A stretch of 64,000 nt of DNA from Blautia sp. SC05B48. Lineage in GTDB: Bacteria > Bacillota > Clostridia > Lachnospirales > Lachnospiraceae. The stretch spans positions 310,001-374,000 of the forward strand of contig NZ_CP040518.1 in NCBI RefSeq assembly GCF_005848555.1. Direction: 5' to 3'. Both the position numbers and the translations under genes were made by a program. The notes under the pieces are model-generated. The model was given only the letters and a program-made list of their open reading frames with translations, did no database searches and had not been told where the DNA came from. Positions 1 to 9,020 of the stretch are shown piece after piece. The first letter of the stretch is position 1; every line of letters begins with the position of its first letter.

Positions 1-1752
1 GGCAAAATAATCTCTGTAGATCTCCGCAGTACGAACTGCCTCCGCTCTCGCCTTATAAGAATCAATATTATCCCGGAGCATCTTACGTACACGTGTCACA
101 TCTGCTCCGCATCTGCGCAGGAATGCTGCTGCCTCAAAAGTACGCACACCCGCTCTTGTTGTAAAGTTGTTGGTATCGATCATGATACCCGCATAAATAC
201 AGTCCGCCTCAATACTGCGAAGCTTCAGCCCGTCTGCAAAATACTGCAGGATCTCTGCGATCATCTCGCAGCTTGAGGATGCATATGGCTCCACATAGGA
301 CAGAACTGCATTCTGGATTACCTCGCTGCCGCGGCGGTGATGATCCAATACCACAATGGTCTTTGTCATATAGAGAAGATCCTGGCATTCGGTATAGCTT
401 GGCTTGTTGGTATCCACCACAATTACTACCGTATTGTTATCCACCAGTTCTTTGGCCTGATTACTGTCCACAAACATGGACGGCTCATAATCCGGATTCT
501 CCATAAATCCACTCATCAGCGGCCGAATGGATGTGGTCGGATCATTGATCACAATATGCACCGGCTTGCCAAGAGTCTTACCGGCACGGTAAATACCGAT
601 CCCGGCTCCCAGAGCATCCACATCTGTGATCTTGTGTCCCATAACCACCACTCGATCCTTGGTGCTCATAAATTCCTTCAGAGCCTGAGCCTTCACTCGT
701 GCCTTCACACGGGTTGATTTCTCCATCTGCTGCGCTTTGCCGCCAATGTAGGTAATATTATTTTCATTTTTGATCACTACCTGATCACCGCCACGACCCA
801 GCGCCATCTCAATGGCAATTCTGGCATATTCGTAATTCTGGATATACGTAGCAGCATTCAGACCGATTCCGATACTTAATGTCACAGCCATTTCATTTCC
901 GATGTTAACCGTCTTAACCTCATCCAGGATATGAAAACGCTGTTCCTTCAGTGTTTCCAGTGAACTCTGGCGCATGATCAGAAGATATTTATCTTTCTCC
1001 AGTTTCTTCACAAGGCCGTCAAAGTTGGAAAAATATTTCGTGATCTTACGATCGATCAGTGCGATCAGAAGGGATCTGCGCACATCCTCCACACTCTCAA
1101 GCGCCTCTTCATAATTATCCAGATAAGCCAGTGCCACAACAAGCTTATTGTCCTCATTCTTCTGAATGTATTCCTTAAGCTCTGTTTCATCATAAAGATA
1201 CATGGCGATCAGACTGATATTCTGGGACATATTCTCCAAAATATCCGCATGACTGACCACTTCACCCATAGTCACCCGCTGCATGGAAGCCCGATAGATC
1301 CGATCCCCGAAATGTATACTGATCTCGGAAATTTCCAGTTCATCGGCTACAGGAAGCTTGTCCGGAGTAATATCCGGGAAAACTGTGCTGATATTTTTTT
1401 TATAAAACTGATCTCTCCCCGTGATCTCCGAAAAAATACGGTTGGACCAGATCATGCGGCCTTCCATATCCATAATGGCATAAGGAAGCGCCAGTTCTTC
1501 CAGCATCCGCTTTTCTACCACATCATACTGATTGGCAAATGCGATCATATCATTGACGATCAGCGGTTTGTGATATCGAAAAAGCTGTACTGCAATAAAA
1601 ATATAGATCACAGTACCTGCAGACACCAGAATTCCGGCCTTTATACTTACAATAAACACCAGCAGATCCAGCAGCACAACCAGGACCGAAAGGTACAGCG
1701 GCCAGCGCATGAAGTGTTTCATAGGCCCCTTGAATTTAACTTTGTTGTTCAT
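1..1752 (-). CDS. gdpP: GdpP-type cyclic-di-AMP phosphodiesterase, C-terminus cut by window edge
   Basis: This is a membrane-bound DHH-family phosphodiesterase that in Firmicutes hydrolyses cyclic-di-AMP and so affects wall and potassium homeostasis. The visible 584 residues show two N-terminal transmembrane segments (about 12-52), a PAS-like domain (about 75-130), a degenerate GGDEF domain, then the DHH domain with GHKITDVDALG, VVDTNKP and the LDHHRR motif near residue 470. The family is usually about 650-690 residues, so the end of the DHHA1 domain lies outside the window. The ATG at 1752 is the first in-frame start. It lies downstream of rpsR beyond a strong terminator, so it is probably transcribed separately. 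Family assignment is firm from motif order; substrate is by family. Confidence 0.93.
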   Translation of the reverse strand, partial: MNNKVKFKGPMKHFMRWPLYLSVLVVLLDLLVFIVSIKAGILVSAGTVIYIFIAVQLFRYHKPLIVNDMIAFANQYDVVEKRMLEELALPYAIMDMEGRMIWSNRIFSEITGRDQFYKKNISTVFPDITPDKLPVADELEISEISIHFGDRIYRASMQRVTMGEVVSHADILENMSQNISLIAMYLYDETELKEYIQKNEDNKLVVALAYLDNYEEALESVEDVRRSLLIALIDRKITKYFSNFDGLVKKLEKDKYLLIMRQSSLETLKEQRFHILDEVKTVNIGNEMAVTLSIGIGLNAATYIQNYEYARIAIEMALGRGGDQVVIKNENNITYIGGKAQQMEKSTRVKARVKAQALKEFMSTKDRVVVMGHKITDVDALGAGIGIYRAGKTLGKPVHIVINDPTTSIRPLMSGFMENPDYEPSMFVDSNQAKELVDNNTVVIVVDTNKPSYTECQDLLYMTKTIVVLDHHRRGSEVIQNAVLSYVEPYASSSCEMIAEILQYFADGLKLRSIEADCIYAGIMIDTNNFTTRAGVRTFEAAAFLRRCGADVTRVRKMLRDNIDSYKARAEAVRTAEIYRDYFA

Positions 1753-1873
1753 TGCTTTTTCCTGTTCTTAATGTAATTTAACCCACAAGTTATTTAACAT
1801 TATACCAGATTCCTTATTATAATTCCATAGCAATGATAAAATCTGTTTCGCTCATAAGAAAGAATCCTGCATA

Positions 1874-1927
1874 TAAAAAAACAAGGCCGCTGCCCTCAGA
1901 TGACTGCTCATCTGTTTCGCAACGACC
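1874..1927 (-). terminator. Rho-independent terminator of the rpsF-ssb-rpsR operon
   Basis: The hairpin begins 17 nt after the rpsR stop. It has an inner stem CAGATGA/TCATCTG and an outer nine-pair stem (with G-U pairs), followed on the minus strand by a run of seven T. Confidence 0.85.
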
Positions 1928-1943
1928 CTGTATAAGATCAGAA

Positions 1944-2207
1944 TTAGTCCTGAACGTATGGCATCAGGGACATATGACGTGCTCTCTTAACAGCAACTGT
2001 CAGTGCTCTCTGATGTTTCGCACAGTTACCTGTAATTCTTCTCGGGAGAATTTTACCTCTCTCGGAAACATACTTTCTTAACTTTGCTACATCCTTGTAA
2101 TCGATCTCGTTATTCTCTTTACCGCAGAATACACAAACTTTTTTTCTTCTGCGTCCGCCTCTTCTCTTCATCGGAGAATCTGGTCTCTCGCCTCTATTGT
2201 AAGCCAT
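1944..2207 (-). CDS. rpsR: 30S ribosomal protein S18
   Basis: S18 binds S6 on the platform of the small ribosomal subunit. The 87-residue protein shows the typical basic N-terminus, the CVFCGKE segment with two cysteines seen in zinc-type S18 variants, and the conserved [15 protein letters not shown] and [16 protein letters not shown] blocks. The length is slightly above the usual 75-85 because of a short arginine/lysine-rich N-terminal extension. The ATG at 2207 has a GGAGG ribosome binding site. It is third in the conserved rpsF-ssb-rpsR order and is followed by a strong terminator. Confidence 0.98.
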   Translation of the reverse strand: MAYNRGERPDSPMKRRGGRRRKKVCVFCGKENNEIDYKDVAKLRKYVSERGKILPRRITGNCAKHQRALTVAVKRARHMSLMPYVQD

Positions 2208-2255
2208 GATTGTTTCCTCCTATCTTATTCGTCTCATCTGTCTTGATCAGATGTT

Positions 2256-2714
2256 CTAATTGAACGGCAGCTCCTCATCAATTCCGTCTGGAATGTTCAT
2301 GAAGCCGTCGGCGCTTGCTGCGCTCGGACTCAGCATAGACGGTGCAGGTGCTGCCTCTGTTCTCGGATGAGATGCTGCATAGCTGTCGCTTGATGCTTTG
2401 CTCTCAGCAAATTCCTGATCCTCAACAACAACCTCAGTCGTATAAACCTTCTGTCCCTCACGGTTCGTATAGCTTCCTGTCTGGATACGTCCCGTAACTG
2501 CAATTTTCAGTCCCTGTCTGAAATACTTTTCCGCAAATTCTGCTGTACGTCCGAAAGAAACACAGCTGATAAAATCAGCGCTTGCCTCTCCGTCACGACG
2601 GAATCTGCGATCAACTGCCAGTGTATATCTGGCGATTGCCAGGGCATTTTCTCCTGCGGAATATCTTACCTCAGGATCTCTTGTCAAGCGTCCCATTAAT
2701 ATTACTTTGTTCAT
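2256..2714 (-). CDS. ssb: Single-stranded DNA-binding protein
   Basis: SSB coats single-stranded DNA during replication and repair. The 152-residue protein has an N-terminal OB-fold starting MNKVILMGRLTRDPEVRYS, with FISCVSFGRTAEFAEKYFRQG and VTGRIQTGSYTNREG. A low-complexity Ala/Ser/Pro linker follows, then an acidic tail ending DGIDEELPFN, the C-terminal tip that recruits partner proteins. It lies between rpsF and rpsR, the usual place in Firmicutes. The ATG at 2714 is preceded by GAGAGGT. Confidence 0.98.
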   Translation of the reverse strand: MNKVILMGRLTRDPEVRYSAGENALAIARYTLAVDRRFRRDGEASADFISCVSFGRTAEFAEKYFRQGLKIAVTGRIQTGSYTNREGQKVYTTEVVVEDQEFAESKASSDSYAASHPRTEAAPAPSMLSPSAASADGFMNIPDGIDEELPFN

Positions 2715-2787
2715 CGTTCTACCTCTCTTATGATTTCACTTAACTGAACAGGTTCTTAATGGTGTTTTCGAAAATCCGCTGCAAAAA

Positions 2788-3075
2788 TTATGCCTCTTTC
2801 TTGACAACCAGGTATCTTAATACATTGTCCATGATGCGGACATGTCTCTCGATCTCCGCCGGGCACTGAGAATCTGCTTCAAACTGAATAAAATAGTAGA
2901 AGCCTTCATGCATTTTCTGAATCTCGTAAGCTAATTTCTTCTTACCCCATTCTTCAACTTCTGTGATCACGCCGTTGTAACGTGTGATGTAGCTTTTTGC
3001 TTTCTCAACTACAGCGTCACGTGCTTCATCCTCAAGCTTAGCGCTCACAACTAATGCTAACTCGTACTTGTTCAT
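2788..3075 (-). CDS. rpsF: 30S ribosomal protein S6
   Basis: S6 is a small-subunit protein that partners S18. From the ATG at 3075 the product is 95 residues, starting MNKYELALVVSAKLEDEARD and containing the family block VEEWGKKKLAYEIQK. An in-frame start 45 bases upstream (3120) would add 15 residues unlike S6. The 3075 start is chosen because AAGGAGG sits just before it and the S6 family begins at MNKYE. It is the first gene of the rpsF-ssb-rpsR operon and has a clear sigma-A promoter at 3154-3182. Confidence 0.97.
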   Translation of the reverse strand: MNKYELALVVSAKLEDEARDAVVEKAKSYITRYNGVITEVEEWGKKKLAYEIQKMHEGFYYFIQFEADSQCPAEIERHVRIMDNVLRYLVVKKEA

Positions 3076-3153
3076 GCTTGTCTTAACCTCCTTATGGTCT
3101 TTTGGCCCTTTGCCTGTCAAAGAGCAAGGATATGAAATATATCACGATTGTTG

Positions 3154-3182
3154 ATTCTAGCACATCTCTCCCGTGATGTAAA
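3154..3182 (-). promoter_or_regulatory. Sigma-A promoter of the rpsF operon
   Basis: On the minus strand, TTTACA and TAGAAT are separated by exactly 17 bases, about 80 bases upstream of the rpsF start. This is close to the consensus and sits in the short gap behind the DUF951 gene. Confidence 0.75.
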
Positions 3183-3190
3183 GCATAATT

Positions 3191-3385
3191 TTAATTTTTT
3201 TCGAATTTTTTCAAATCTCGTGTATTTTTCTCAACCAGCTTACGTGCCACCATGATCTGATGTCCGCAGCCCTTGCATTTCAGGCGGAAATCCGCTCCTA
3301 CACGAAGGATCTCCCATTCTTTACTGCCACAGGGATGAGCCTTCTTCAGTGTGACAATATCTCCAACTTCATAATTTAATCCCAT
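3191..3385 (-). CDS. DUF951 small protein, probable zinc-ribbon-like nucleic-acid binder
   Basis: This 64-residue protein matches the DUF951 family, common in Firmicutes beside rpsF and of unknown role. It begins MGLNYEVGDIVTLKKAHPCG and has CPxG-like cysteine pairs (HPCGS and CKGCG), which may hold a metal. The C-terminus is basic. The ATG has GAGGAG upstream. It lies directly upstream of the rpsF promoter and 50 bases after the sirtuin gene, so it may share a transcript with the sirtuin. The function is not known and none is claimed. Confidence 0.9.
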   Translation of the reverse strand: MGLNYEVGDIVTLKKAHPCGSKEWEILRVGADFRLKCKGCGHQIMVARKLVEKNTRDLKKFEKN

Positions 3386-3435
3386 TTGATACTCCTCATT
3401 TTTATTTTTGCAGATCCTCCCGGGTTCCCATATTT

Positions 3436-4158
3436 TCAGACTCTTATCTGAGAAAACACCTGCCCGATCGGTTCTTTAATAAGAAGATCCGCATATTTAT
3501 CCCTCGGTGTCGGTGCCTTGTTGATCACCACCAGATGATTTCCCCGGAAATAATCGATCAGGCCTGCTGCCGGATATACCGCCAGAGAAGTTCCCCCGAT
3601 GATCAGCACCTCCGCCTCTGAGATCACTCTTACTGATTCCTGTATCGTATAGTCATCCAGCCCTTCCTCATAAAGGACCACATCCGGCTTGATCATGCCA
3701 CCGCAGCTACACCGCGGAACACCTTCAGATTCCTTCATATATTTAAAATCATAGAATTTCCCGCATTTCACACAATGATTTCGGTAAACGCTTCCGTGAA
3801 GCTCCAGGACCTTTTTACTTCCTGCCATCTGGTGAAGATTATCGATATTCTGAGTGATCACAGCCTTCAGCTTTCCTGTTTGCTCCATCTCCGCCAGCTT
3901 CAGATGTGCTGCATTCGGTTTTGCAGTATCACAAAGCATCTTATCTCTGTAAAATTTAAAGAATTCCTCAGGTTTTCGCATGAAAAATGTATGGCTTAAG
4001 ATTGTTTCCGGCGGATAATCATATTTCTGGTTATACAGTCCGTCCTGGCTTCGAAAATCCGGGATCCCGCTTTCTGTTGAAACACCTGCACCGCCGAAAA
4101 ATACAATATTTCTGCTCTCATCAATGATCTTTTGTAATTTTTCTATCTCATTTCCCAT
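3436..4158 (-). CDS. cobB: NAD-dependent protein deacylase (sirtuin, Sir2/CobB type)
   Basis: Sirtuins remove acyl groups from lysines using NAD. The protein (240 residues from this start) has the NAD-binding GGAGVSTESGIPDFRS block, the TQNIDNLHQ motif, the catalytic histidine in LELHGSV, and four zinc cysteines (HCVKCG and CSCGG). The start at 4158 is preferred to one nine codons upstream because GGAGG lies 7 bases before it. It sits between the sortase gene and DUF951, all on the same strand. The precise acyl specificity cannot be told from the sequence. Confidence 0.95.
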   Translation of the reverse strand: MGNEIEKLQKIIDESRNIVFFGGAGVSTESGIPDFRSQDGLYNQKYDYPPETILSHTFFMRKPEEFFKFYRDKMLCDTAKPNAAHLKLAEMEQTGKLKAVITQNIDNLHQMAGSKKVLELHGSVYRNHCVKCGKFYDFKYMKESEGVPRCSCGGMIKPDVVLYEEGLDDYTIQESVRVISEAEVLIIGGTSLAVYPAAGLIDYFRGNHLVVINKAPTPRDKYADLLIKEPIGQVFSQIRV

Positions 4159-4190
4159 ATCATTTCCTCCCAAACTTATCCGCAAAAGCT

Positions 4191-5009
4191 CTACTGTGGG
4201 TTCACTGCATTCACTCTTTTTCCCTGTACCACAAAACGTGTTGCCTGATTGCCGGTACAGGTTGATAATGTAACGATCTTATCCTTCACATTGGCTTCAC
4301 TTGCAGTGGCATCTGTTCTGATCTCCGAATTCTGGAACATTTTTTTCTCATATTCCAGAAACTCTTTGCCAGGTCCCTTAAATAAGGTATACGTATCGCT
4401 GTTTACAGAAGTCGTATACGCTGCAATGATCTCATACCGGTAATCTTTTTCCGGTGTGAGGATCCAGAAATATTTGCTGGCATTGTAAAGCGTCTCATCA
4501 GCTCTGTATTTTTTCAGCATTCCAAACATGGAACCATTCTTCATATTGTGTCCGTACACCAGGGTATTACAATCGCTGAAATCCCTTTTGTTCTCATAAT
4601 CAATAAAGATCGTTCCCGCAAAATTATAATTTTTCTCATATGTCTGGTGCAGATAAAAATTATTATCCTCTCCCTGTACCACCGGATAACTGATCTCAGG
4701 CAATGCCTCCATATAGATCCAGCCGATCACATCCTCATTGATACTCCTGAGAGAATCAAAATCAACACTCACAGGTGCTACAGGCTGTTCATCCGGCTGA
4801 TTCATCTCTTCCACCTGGTCCGGATCACGTTCTGTCACTGCCATTTCGGAAATGCTGTTATATTCATCGGTTCCTTTTTTATATTCTGTATAAATATGAT
4901 AAAGGTTAAAAGCTGCATAACAGAAAATACAGATTGCCACGATCAGAACGATCGTCAGAATATGATCTCCCACTGTTTTTTTCTTTTTCACCTTGTTTTT
5001 CCTGCTCAT
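4191..5009 (-). CDS. srtB: Class B sortase
   Basis: Sortases cleave a sorting signal and join surface proteins to peptidoglycan or to each other. The protein is 272 residues from the ATG at 5009, which has GGAG 7 bases upstream; a GTG two codons earlier is less likely. It has a lysine-rich cytoplasmic N-terminus, one transmembrane segment (about 17-37), and the sortase barrel with TLVYGHNM (catalytic His), TLSTCTGN (catalytic Cys near residue 251) and ATRFVVQG (Arg near 258). This layout fits class B. No substrate with a sorting signal is in the window, so its target is unknown. Confidence 0.92.
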   Translation of the reverse strand: MSRKNKVKKKKTVGDHILTIVLIVAICIFCYAAFNLYHIYTEYKKGTDEYNSISEMAVTERDPDQVEEMNQPDEQPVAPVSVDFDSLRSINEDVIGWIYMEALPEISYPVVQGEDNNFYLHQTYEKNYNFAGTIFIDYENKRDFSDCNTLVYGHNMKNGSMFGMLKKYRADETLYNASKYFWILTPEKDYRYEIIAAYTTSVNSDTYTLFKGPGKEFLEYEKKMFQNSEIRTDATASEANVKDKIVTLSTCTGNQATRFVVQGKRVNAVNPQ

Positions 5010-5107
5010 AATCACACTCCTTTAAATCTGTCAGGATCATCTGGTTTCTGTATTTATTATAAATATCCCTCCGTTTTCTTGCAACCGTTTTGTTTTTGTC
5101 CTGTTTT

Positions 5108-5150
5108 ATAAAGAAAGAAGCCGCCTCGGAATGGGCGTCCGAAGCGGCTT
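5108..5150 (-). terminator. Rho-independent terminator of purC
   Basis: A 13-base stem (arms 5118-5130 and 5138-5150) with a 7-base loop is followed on the minus strand by CTTTCTTT. It lies 36 bases after the purC stop. Confidence 0.85.
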
Positions 5151-5185
5151 GTAAGGTATGTTCTATTTCAGAACTGCTGTTATTT

Positions 5186-6058
5186 TCAGGCCAGTTCTTT
5201 TCCTGTAAGCATTTTGTATGCCTGGAGATATTTCTCAATAGTCTTGTCAACGATTTCCTGAGGAAGTGTCCAGTCGTTGTCCGGATTGGCTTTCAGCCAG
5301 TCACGTGCAAACTGTTTGTCAAAAGATGGCTGACCATGTCCTGGTTCATAGCCTTCTGCCGGCCAGAAACGGGAGCTGTCCGGTGTCAGCATCTCATCAC
5401 CGATGACCATATTTCCGTCCTCATCAAGACCAAACTCGAATTTTGTATCTGCAATGATGATTCCCTTGCTGAGTGCATACTCTGCACATTTTTTGTAAAG
5501 AGCAATGGTGTTGTCACGAAGCTTTTCTGCATACTCGCGTCCTTTTCCCGGGAAGTATTTCTCAAGATGATCGATACTCTGCTCAAAGGAAATATTCTCA
5601 TCGTGATCACCGATCTCAGCCTTGGTAGATGGTGTGTAGATCGGCTCAGGCAGCTTGTCGGATTCCTTCAGTCCCTCCGGAAGCTTGATGCCACATACAG
5701 TGCCGTTCTCCTTGTAGCTTGCCCATCCACTTCCTGTGATGTATCCACGTACGATACACTCGATCGGCAGCATGTTCAGTTTACGGCACATCATAGATTT
5801 TCCTTCGAATTTCTCCTGCTGGAAAAACTCCGGCATATCCTTGGTATCTACAGAGATCATGTGGTTCGGAAGAATGTCCTCAGTCATGTCAAACCAGAAT
5901 TTGGACATCTGGGTCAGTACAGCACCTTTCTTTGTAACTTCGTTATTCAGAATTACGTCAAAGCAGCTGATACGGTCTGTTGCAACCATGATCAGACTGT
6001 CTCCATTGTCATAAATCTCACGTACTTTACCTTCTTTGATTGGTTTTAATTCCTGCAT
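5186..6058 (-). CDS. purC: Phosphoribosylaminoimidazole-succinocarboxamide synthase
   Basis: PurC (SAICAR synthetase) joins aspartate to CAIR with ATP in de novo purine synthesis. The 290-residue product begins [20 protein letters not shown] and carries [27 protein letters not shown] and [12 protein letters not shown], the usual substrate- and ATP-binding blocks. The start at 6058 is chosen over one six codons upstream because GAGGTG precedes it and the family starts there. It stands alone in the window without other pur genes. A TTGACA with a weak -10 near 6109-6138 could be its promoter. Confidence 0.97.
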   Translation of the reverse strand: MQELKPIKEGKVREIYDNGDSLIMVATDRISCFDVILNNEVTKKGAVLTQMSKFWFDMTEDILPNHMISVDTKDMPEFFQQEKFEGKSMMCRKLNMLPIECIVRGYITGSGWASYKENGTVCGIKLPEGLKESDKLPEPIYTPSTKAEIGDHDENISFEQSIDHLEKYFPGKGREYAEKLRDNTIALYKKCAEYALSKGIIIADTKFEFGLDEDGNMVIGDEMLTPDSSRFWPAEGYEPGHGQPSFDKQFARDWLKANPDNDWTLPQEIVDKTIEKYLQAYKMLTGKELA

Positions 6059-6182
6059 GTTCTCACACCTCATCATTCGGTTATTTGATTTTTGTTTTCG
6101 ACACCGTTACCGTATCACCTCACAAGCCCTCCTGTCAAGATGTCAGGCCCCTTTCAGTCATAAGTATTCGTTAAGGGATCAT

Positions 6183-7703
6183 TCATATTTCTAATAGTGA
6201 CGCACATTCCTCCTGAAGCTTTTTCTCCTGTTTCCGGTAAAGAAGCTTCTCACTGCAGGCAAAATAAGGATCACAGCCATACTCCCGGATAAAGGCCGCC
6301 GCATGGGTGTTCCGGGTCAATCCGGTAACAAAAAGCACCGTTTCCTGTCCGTCCCCGAAGCATTCCTTCATAAATGCAAATGCCTGTTCCAGCTCCCCGG
6401 TGATTTTTTTCGCACAGGCCTTTCTCTTCTCCGCCATTTCCGTAAAAAGCTGCCGGATCCGTTCAAAGCCAGCCTCTGTTTCTGTGATATGCTCCTTGCG
6501 GATAGTAAGGCTGAATTCTTCCAGAGTGCGGATCACAAGCTCTTCCGTGGTCTGCTGATCTGCGGTAAGAAGCTCCGCCTCCAGACGGACAGCCAGACTT
6601 TTCTTCTTCATATCTGTAAATTCATCCAGCGCCGTCATGTCCTTTTTATCCTGGAGAAAAGCTTTCAAATGCAGAAGTTCCTGATAAACAGCACCTGTCT
6701 CACCATCCATCTTCTCATAGGTCAGAAAACTTCCGTTCAGGCCGTCAAGCAGAAGCCCTGTCACAAGGAAACGTTCCTCAAAAGAAGCATCCTTCGCCAT
6801 TTTTACCTTTTTCTGCTGCTCTTCCTCCGGCATCTCTCCGGAAAGCAGGCGTTCCAGGCCATAGTCCTCTCCGTACTTCCGGTACAGCTGATAGCTGGCA
6901 AAAAAGCTTCTTGCGATCTCATCTCTGCACAAATACTCCCCGACCAGATTCTCCGTGATCTCCACGCCCAGTTCCTCATAAGCCTTCAGGATCTCAGACA
7001 GGTCTTCCCAGCCTCTTGCTGTCACGAAGAATTTCCCGTCCACTGTATTCTCCACAGAATAAAAATGATCCTTTTTCATGCCGAGATAAGCCAGGATCGA
7101 TCCGTGGATCTCCTTTTTCCAGGCATACTCCATCCACACATCAATATCTGCCTCGATATCCATCCTCCGTACACGGTCCAGTGTTACAATATCAAACTCC
7201 CGGACCGATTTATTATATTCCGGAGGATTTCCTGCTGCCGCGATCAGCCATCCTTCCGGCACGCTGTGACTTCCGAAGGTCTTGTTCTGAAGGAACTGCA
7301 GCATAGTGGGTGCAAGTGTCTCGGAAACACAGTTGATCTCATCAATAAAAAGGATTCCCTCCTTCTTCCCGGTACGTTCCATACAATCATACACAGAAGC
7401 AATGATCTCACTTAAAGTATACTCTGTGATGCTGATCTCTTTTCCATTGTAGCACCGGGTCACGATCCTTGGCAGTCCTACCGCACTCTGTCTTGTATGG
7501 TGGGTGATGGTATAAGCTACCAGACCTGCCCCGCATTCCTCTGCCACCTGCTCCATGATCGCTGTTTTTCCGATTCCGGGAGGTCCCATAAGCAGGATAG
7601 GACGCTGCCGGAGTCTGGGAAATGTATAGCGCCCGGCTGCATCCTTCCGGTTGTAAGCCAGTAAGGTATGTTTGATCTCTTCTTTTGCCTCTTTTATATT
7701 CAT
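6183..7703 (-). CDS. MoxR-type AAA+ ATPase paired with a VWA protein
   Basis: MoxR ATPases work with VWA-domain partners as chaperone-like or metal-insertion machines. The 506-residue protein has Walker A GPPGIGKT (40-47), Walker B ILFIDEIN (Asp121-Glu122) and the sensor region AAAGNPPEYNKSVREF with TLDRVRRMDIEAD. The C-terminal half (from about 270) is helical and not recognisable to me. The ATG overlaps the stop of the VWA gene by four bases, so the two are translationally coupled. It is last in a three-gene operon, 124 bases before purC. The family is clear; the substrate is unknown. Confidence 0.87.
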   Translation of the reverse strand: MNIKEAKEEIKHTLLAYNRKDAAGRYTFPRLRQRPILLMGPPGIGKTAIMEQVAEECGAGLVAYTITHHTRQSAVGLPRIVTRCYNGKEISITEYTLSEIIASVYDCMERTGKKEGILFIDEINCVSETLAPTMLQFLQNKTFGSHSVPEGWLIAAAGNPPEYNKSVREFDIVTLDRVRRMDIEADIDVWMEYAWKKEIHGSILAYLGMKKDHFYSVENTVDGKFFVTARGWEDLSEILKAYEELGVEITENLVGEYLCRDEIARSFFASYQLYRKYGEDYGLERLLSGEMPEEEQQKKVKMAKDASFEERFLVTGLLLDGLNGSFLTYEKMDGETGAVYQELLHLKAFLQDKKDMTALDEFTDMKKKSLAVRLEAELLTADQQTTEELVIRTLEEFSLTIRKEHITETEAGFERIRQLFTEMAEKRKACAKKITGELEQAFAFMKECFGDGQETVLFVTGLTRNTHAAAFIREYGCDPYFACSEKLLYRKQEKKLQEECASLLEI

Positions 7704-8986
7704 GTTCTGTAACGCACTCCTTCCTGCTCTGCCACAAGCCGGATCGCCCAGGGCGGAACAAGCTCCATTTTTTCTGTTTTATGCAAAAATACAAAGGCCG
7801 TTTCATAATCCGGTTTGCTTCCGGGATATATCCCGTCCCCGTCTGTAAAATAGATCAGAGCCTTAAGACTGCGGATTTCTTTTTTCTCCTGCTGCTCCTT
7901 CACATACCGGAACACCGGCCGGAAATCTGTTCCGCCCCGGCCCTGTATGGTGATATTTTTGCTGTATTCCTTCCATTCTTCCTCGGAATGGATCACCTTA
8001 ACATCCTGGATACAGCAGTCACACTGGATCAGGTACACCTTCATTTTATGGAAAAAATTCTCTTTTTCACTGAGAATGGAATACGTTTCTCCAAGGAATC
8101 TCCGCACAGTCTCTCCATCACAGGAGCCGGAAGTATCAATGGCGATCACCAGCTCCTCCAGACGGTTCACTTCCTTATATTCCAGCGGCTCGATCAGCGG
8201 AAGATTTCCATAATGCTCCATCCCGTAATTATAAAAAATATAATCAAAGCTTTCCGTATCCAGTTCCACCTCTTCCCGCAGCACAGAAAACTGACGGAGA
8301 AATTTTTTGTAATCGTACCTTCCGGATCTTACCGTTCCTGTTTCTTCCTTCTGGTCCCCTTTCTGGCTTCCCCGCCGTTTCCGGTGATCCTGACGGTTAG
8401 CGTCAGTATAGGAAAGAAGCTTGTTCCATTTTTCCTTTGTTCTTTTTCCTTTTTCTCCTGTGCAGGTGTCCCACAAGGTGTGATCGTCAAAATGAAAGGC
8501 TTCTTCCAGTTCTTCCAGGTGGAACGGAAAAGCCTGTTCCTTCAGCTTCCGGCATATCGTTTCTGCGGAATCCGACCTGTCTCCCAGAATATGAAAAACC
8601 TTTTCACGGATTTTTTTCGCATCGCCGCCTGTCTCCAGAATCGGAATCTTTTCCCTGGAAATGATCTGTTCTACTGCAATATCACAGGCCAGGTTCCATA
8701 AGCGTCTGTCCTCCTGATCTTCCCGAAAAAGATGCAGATACAGGCAGTGCAGCAGCATGTGCAGATAACCTCTTCGTACTGCCTCCGGCCTTTTTACATA
8801 AAGCTCCAGCAGATATTCCGGGGAAAAAAGGAAGAAAGCTCCGTCTGTTCCAATGGTTCCGGTCTGCTCTGAGCCCTTCCCGGAAATACAGGCAAAGGCA
8901 CCGTCCAGATATGGAAAATAGTAGTACAGCTCGTTCCTTATGTTTTCCAGGATATGTATTCCAAGCTCTTCCTGCCTCCGGTCCAC
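7700..8986 (-). CDS. VWA-domain putative metallopeptidase-like protein (DUF2201 family), GTG start
   Basis: The protein has an N-terminal DUF2201-type region with an HMLLHCLYLH helix (His76, His80, His85 from this start) and a later WNLACDIAVEQ segment, recalling inactive or unusual metallopeptidase helices. A charged linker (about 180-225) leads to a C-terminal VWA domain whose MIDAS motif DTSGS lies at 284-288. I start at the GTG at 8986 because a perfect AAGGAGG lies 7 bases before it. An ATG at 9052 lacks a ribosome site and would overlap the upstream gene by 32 bases. It is the partner of the MoxR ATPase that follows it. The substrate is unknown. Confidence 0.82.
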   Translation of the reverse strand: MDRRQEELGIHILENIRNELYYYFPYLDGAFACISGKGSEQTGTIGTDGAFFLFSPEYLLELYVKRPEAVRRGYLHMLLHCLYLHLFREDQEDRRLWNLACDIAVEQIISREKIPILETGGDAKKIREKVFHILGDRSDSAETICRKLKEQAFPFHLEELEEAFHFDDHTLWDTCTGEKGKRTKEKWNKLLSYTDANRQDHRKRRGSQKGDQKEETGTVRSGRYDYKKFLRQFSVLREEVELDTESFDYIFYNYGMEHYGNLPLIEPLEYKEVNRLEELVIAIDTSGSCDGETVRRFLGETYSILSEKENFFHKMKVYLIQCDCCIQDVKVIHSEEEWKEYSKNITIQGRGGTDFRPVFRYVKEQQEKKEIRSLKALIYFTDGDGIYPGSKPDYETAFVFLHKTEKMELVPPWAIRLVAEQEGVRYRT

Positions 8987-9020
8987 CGAACGCCTCCTTT
9001 CCTGATTTCCTGAAAAAAAA

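Noticed and set aside
273-717. Plus-strand open frames in the gdpP region
   Set aside because: Opposite strand of a clear GdpP gene.
3076-3120. Longer rpsF with an extra 15 residues
   Set aside because: The extension is unlike S6 and the perfect ribosome site supports the internal start.
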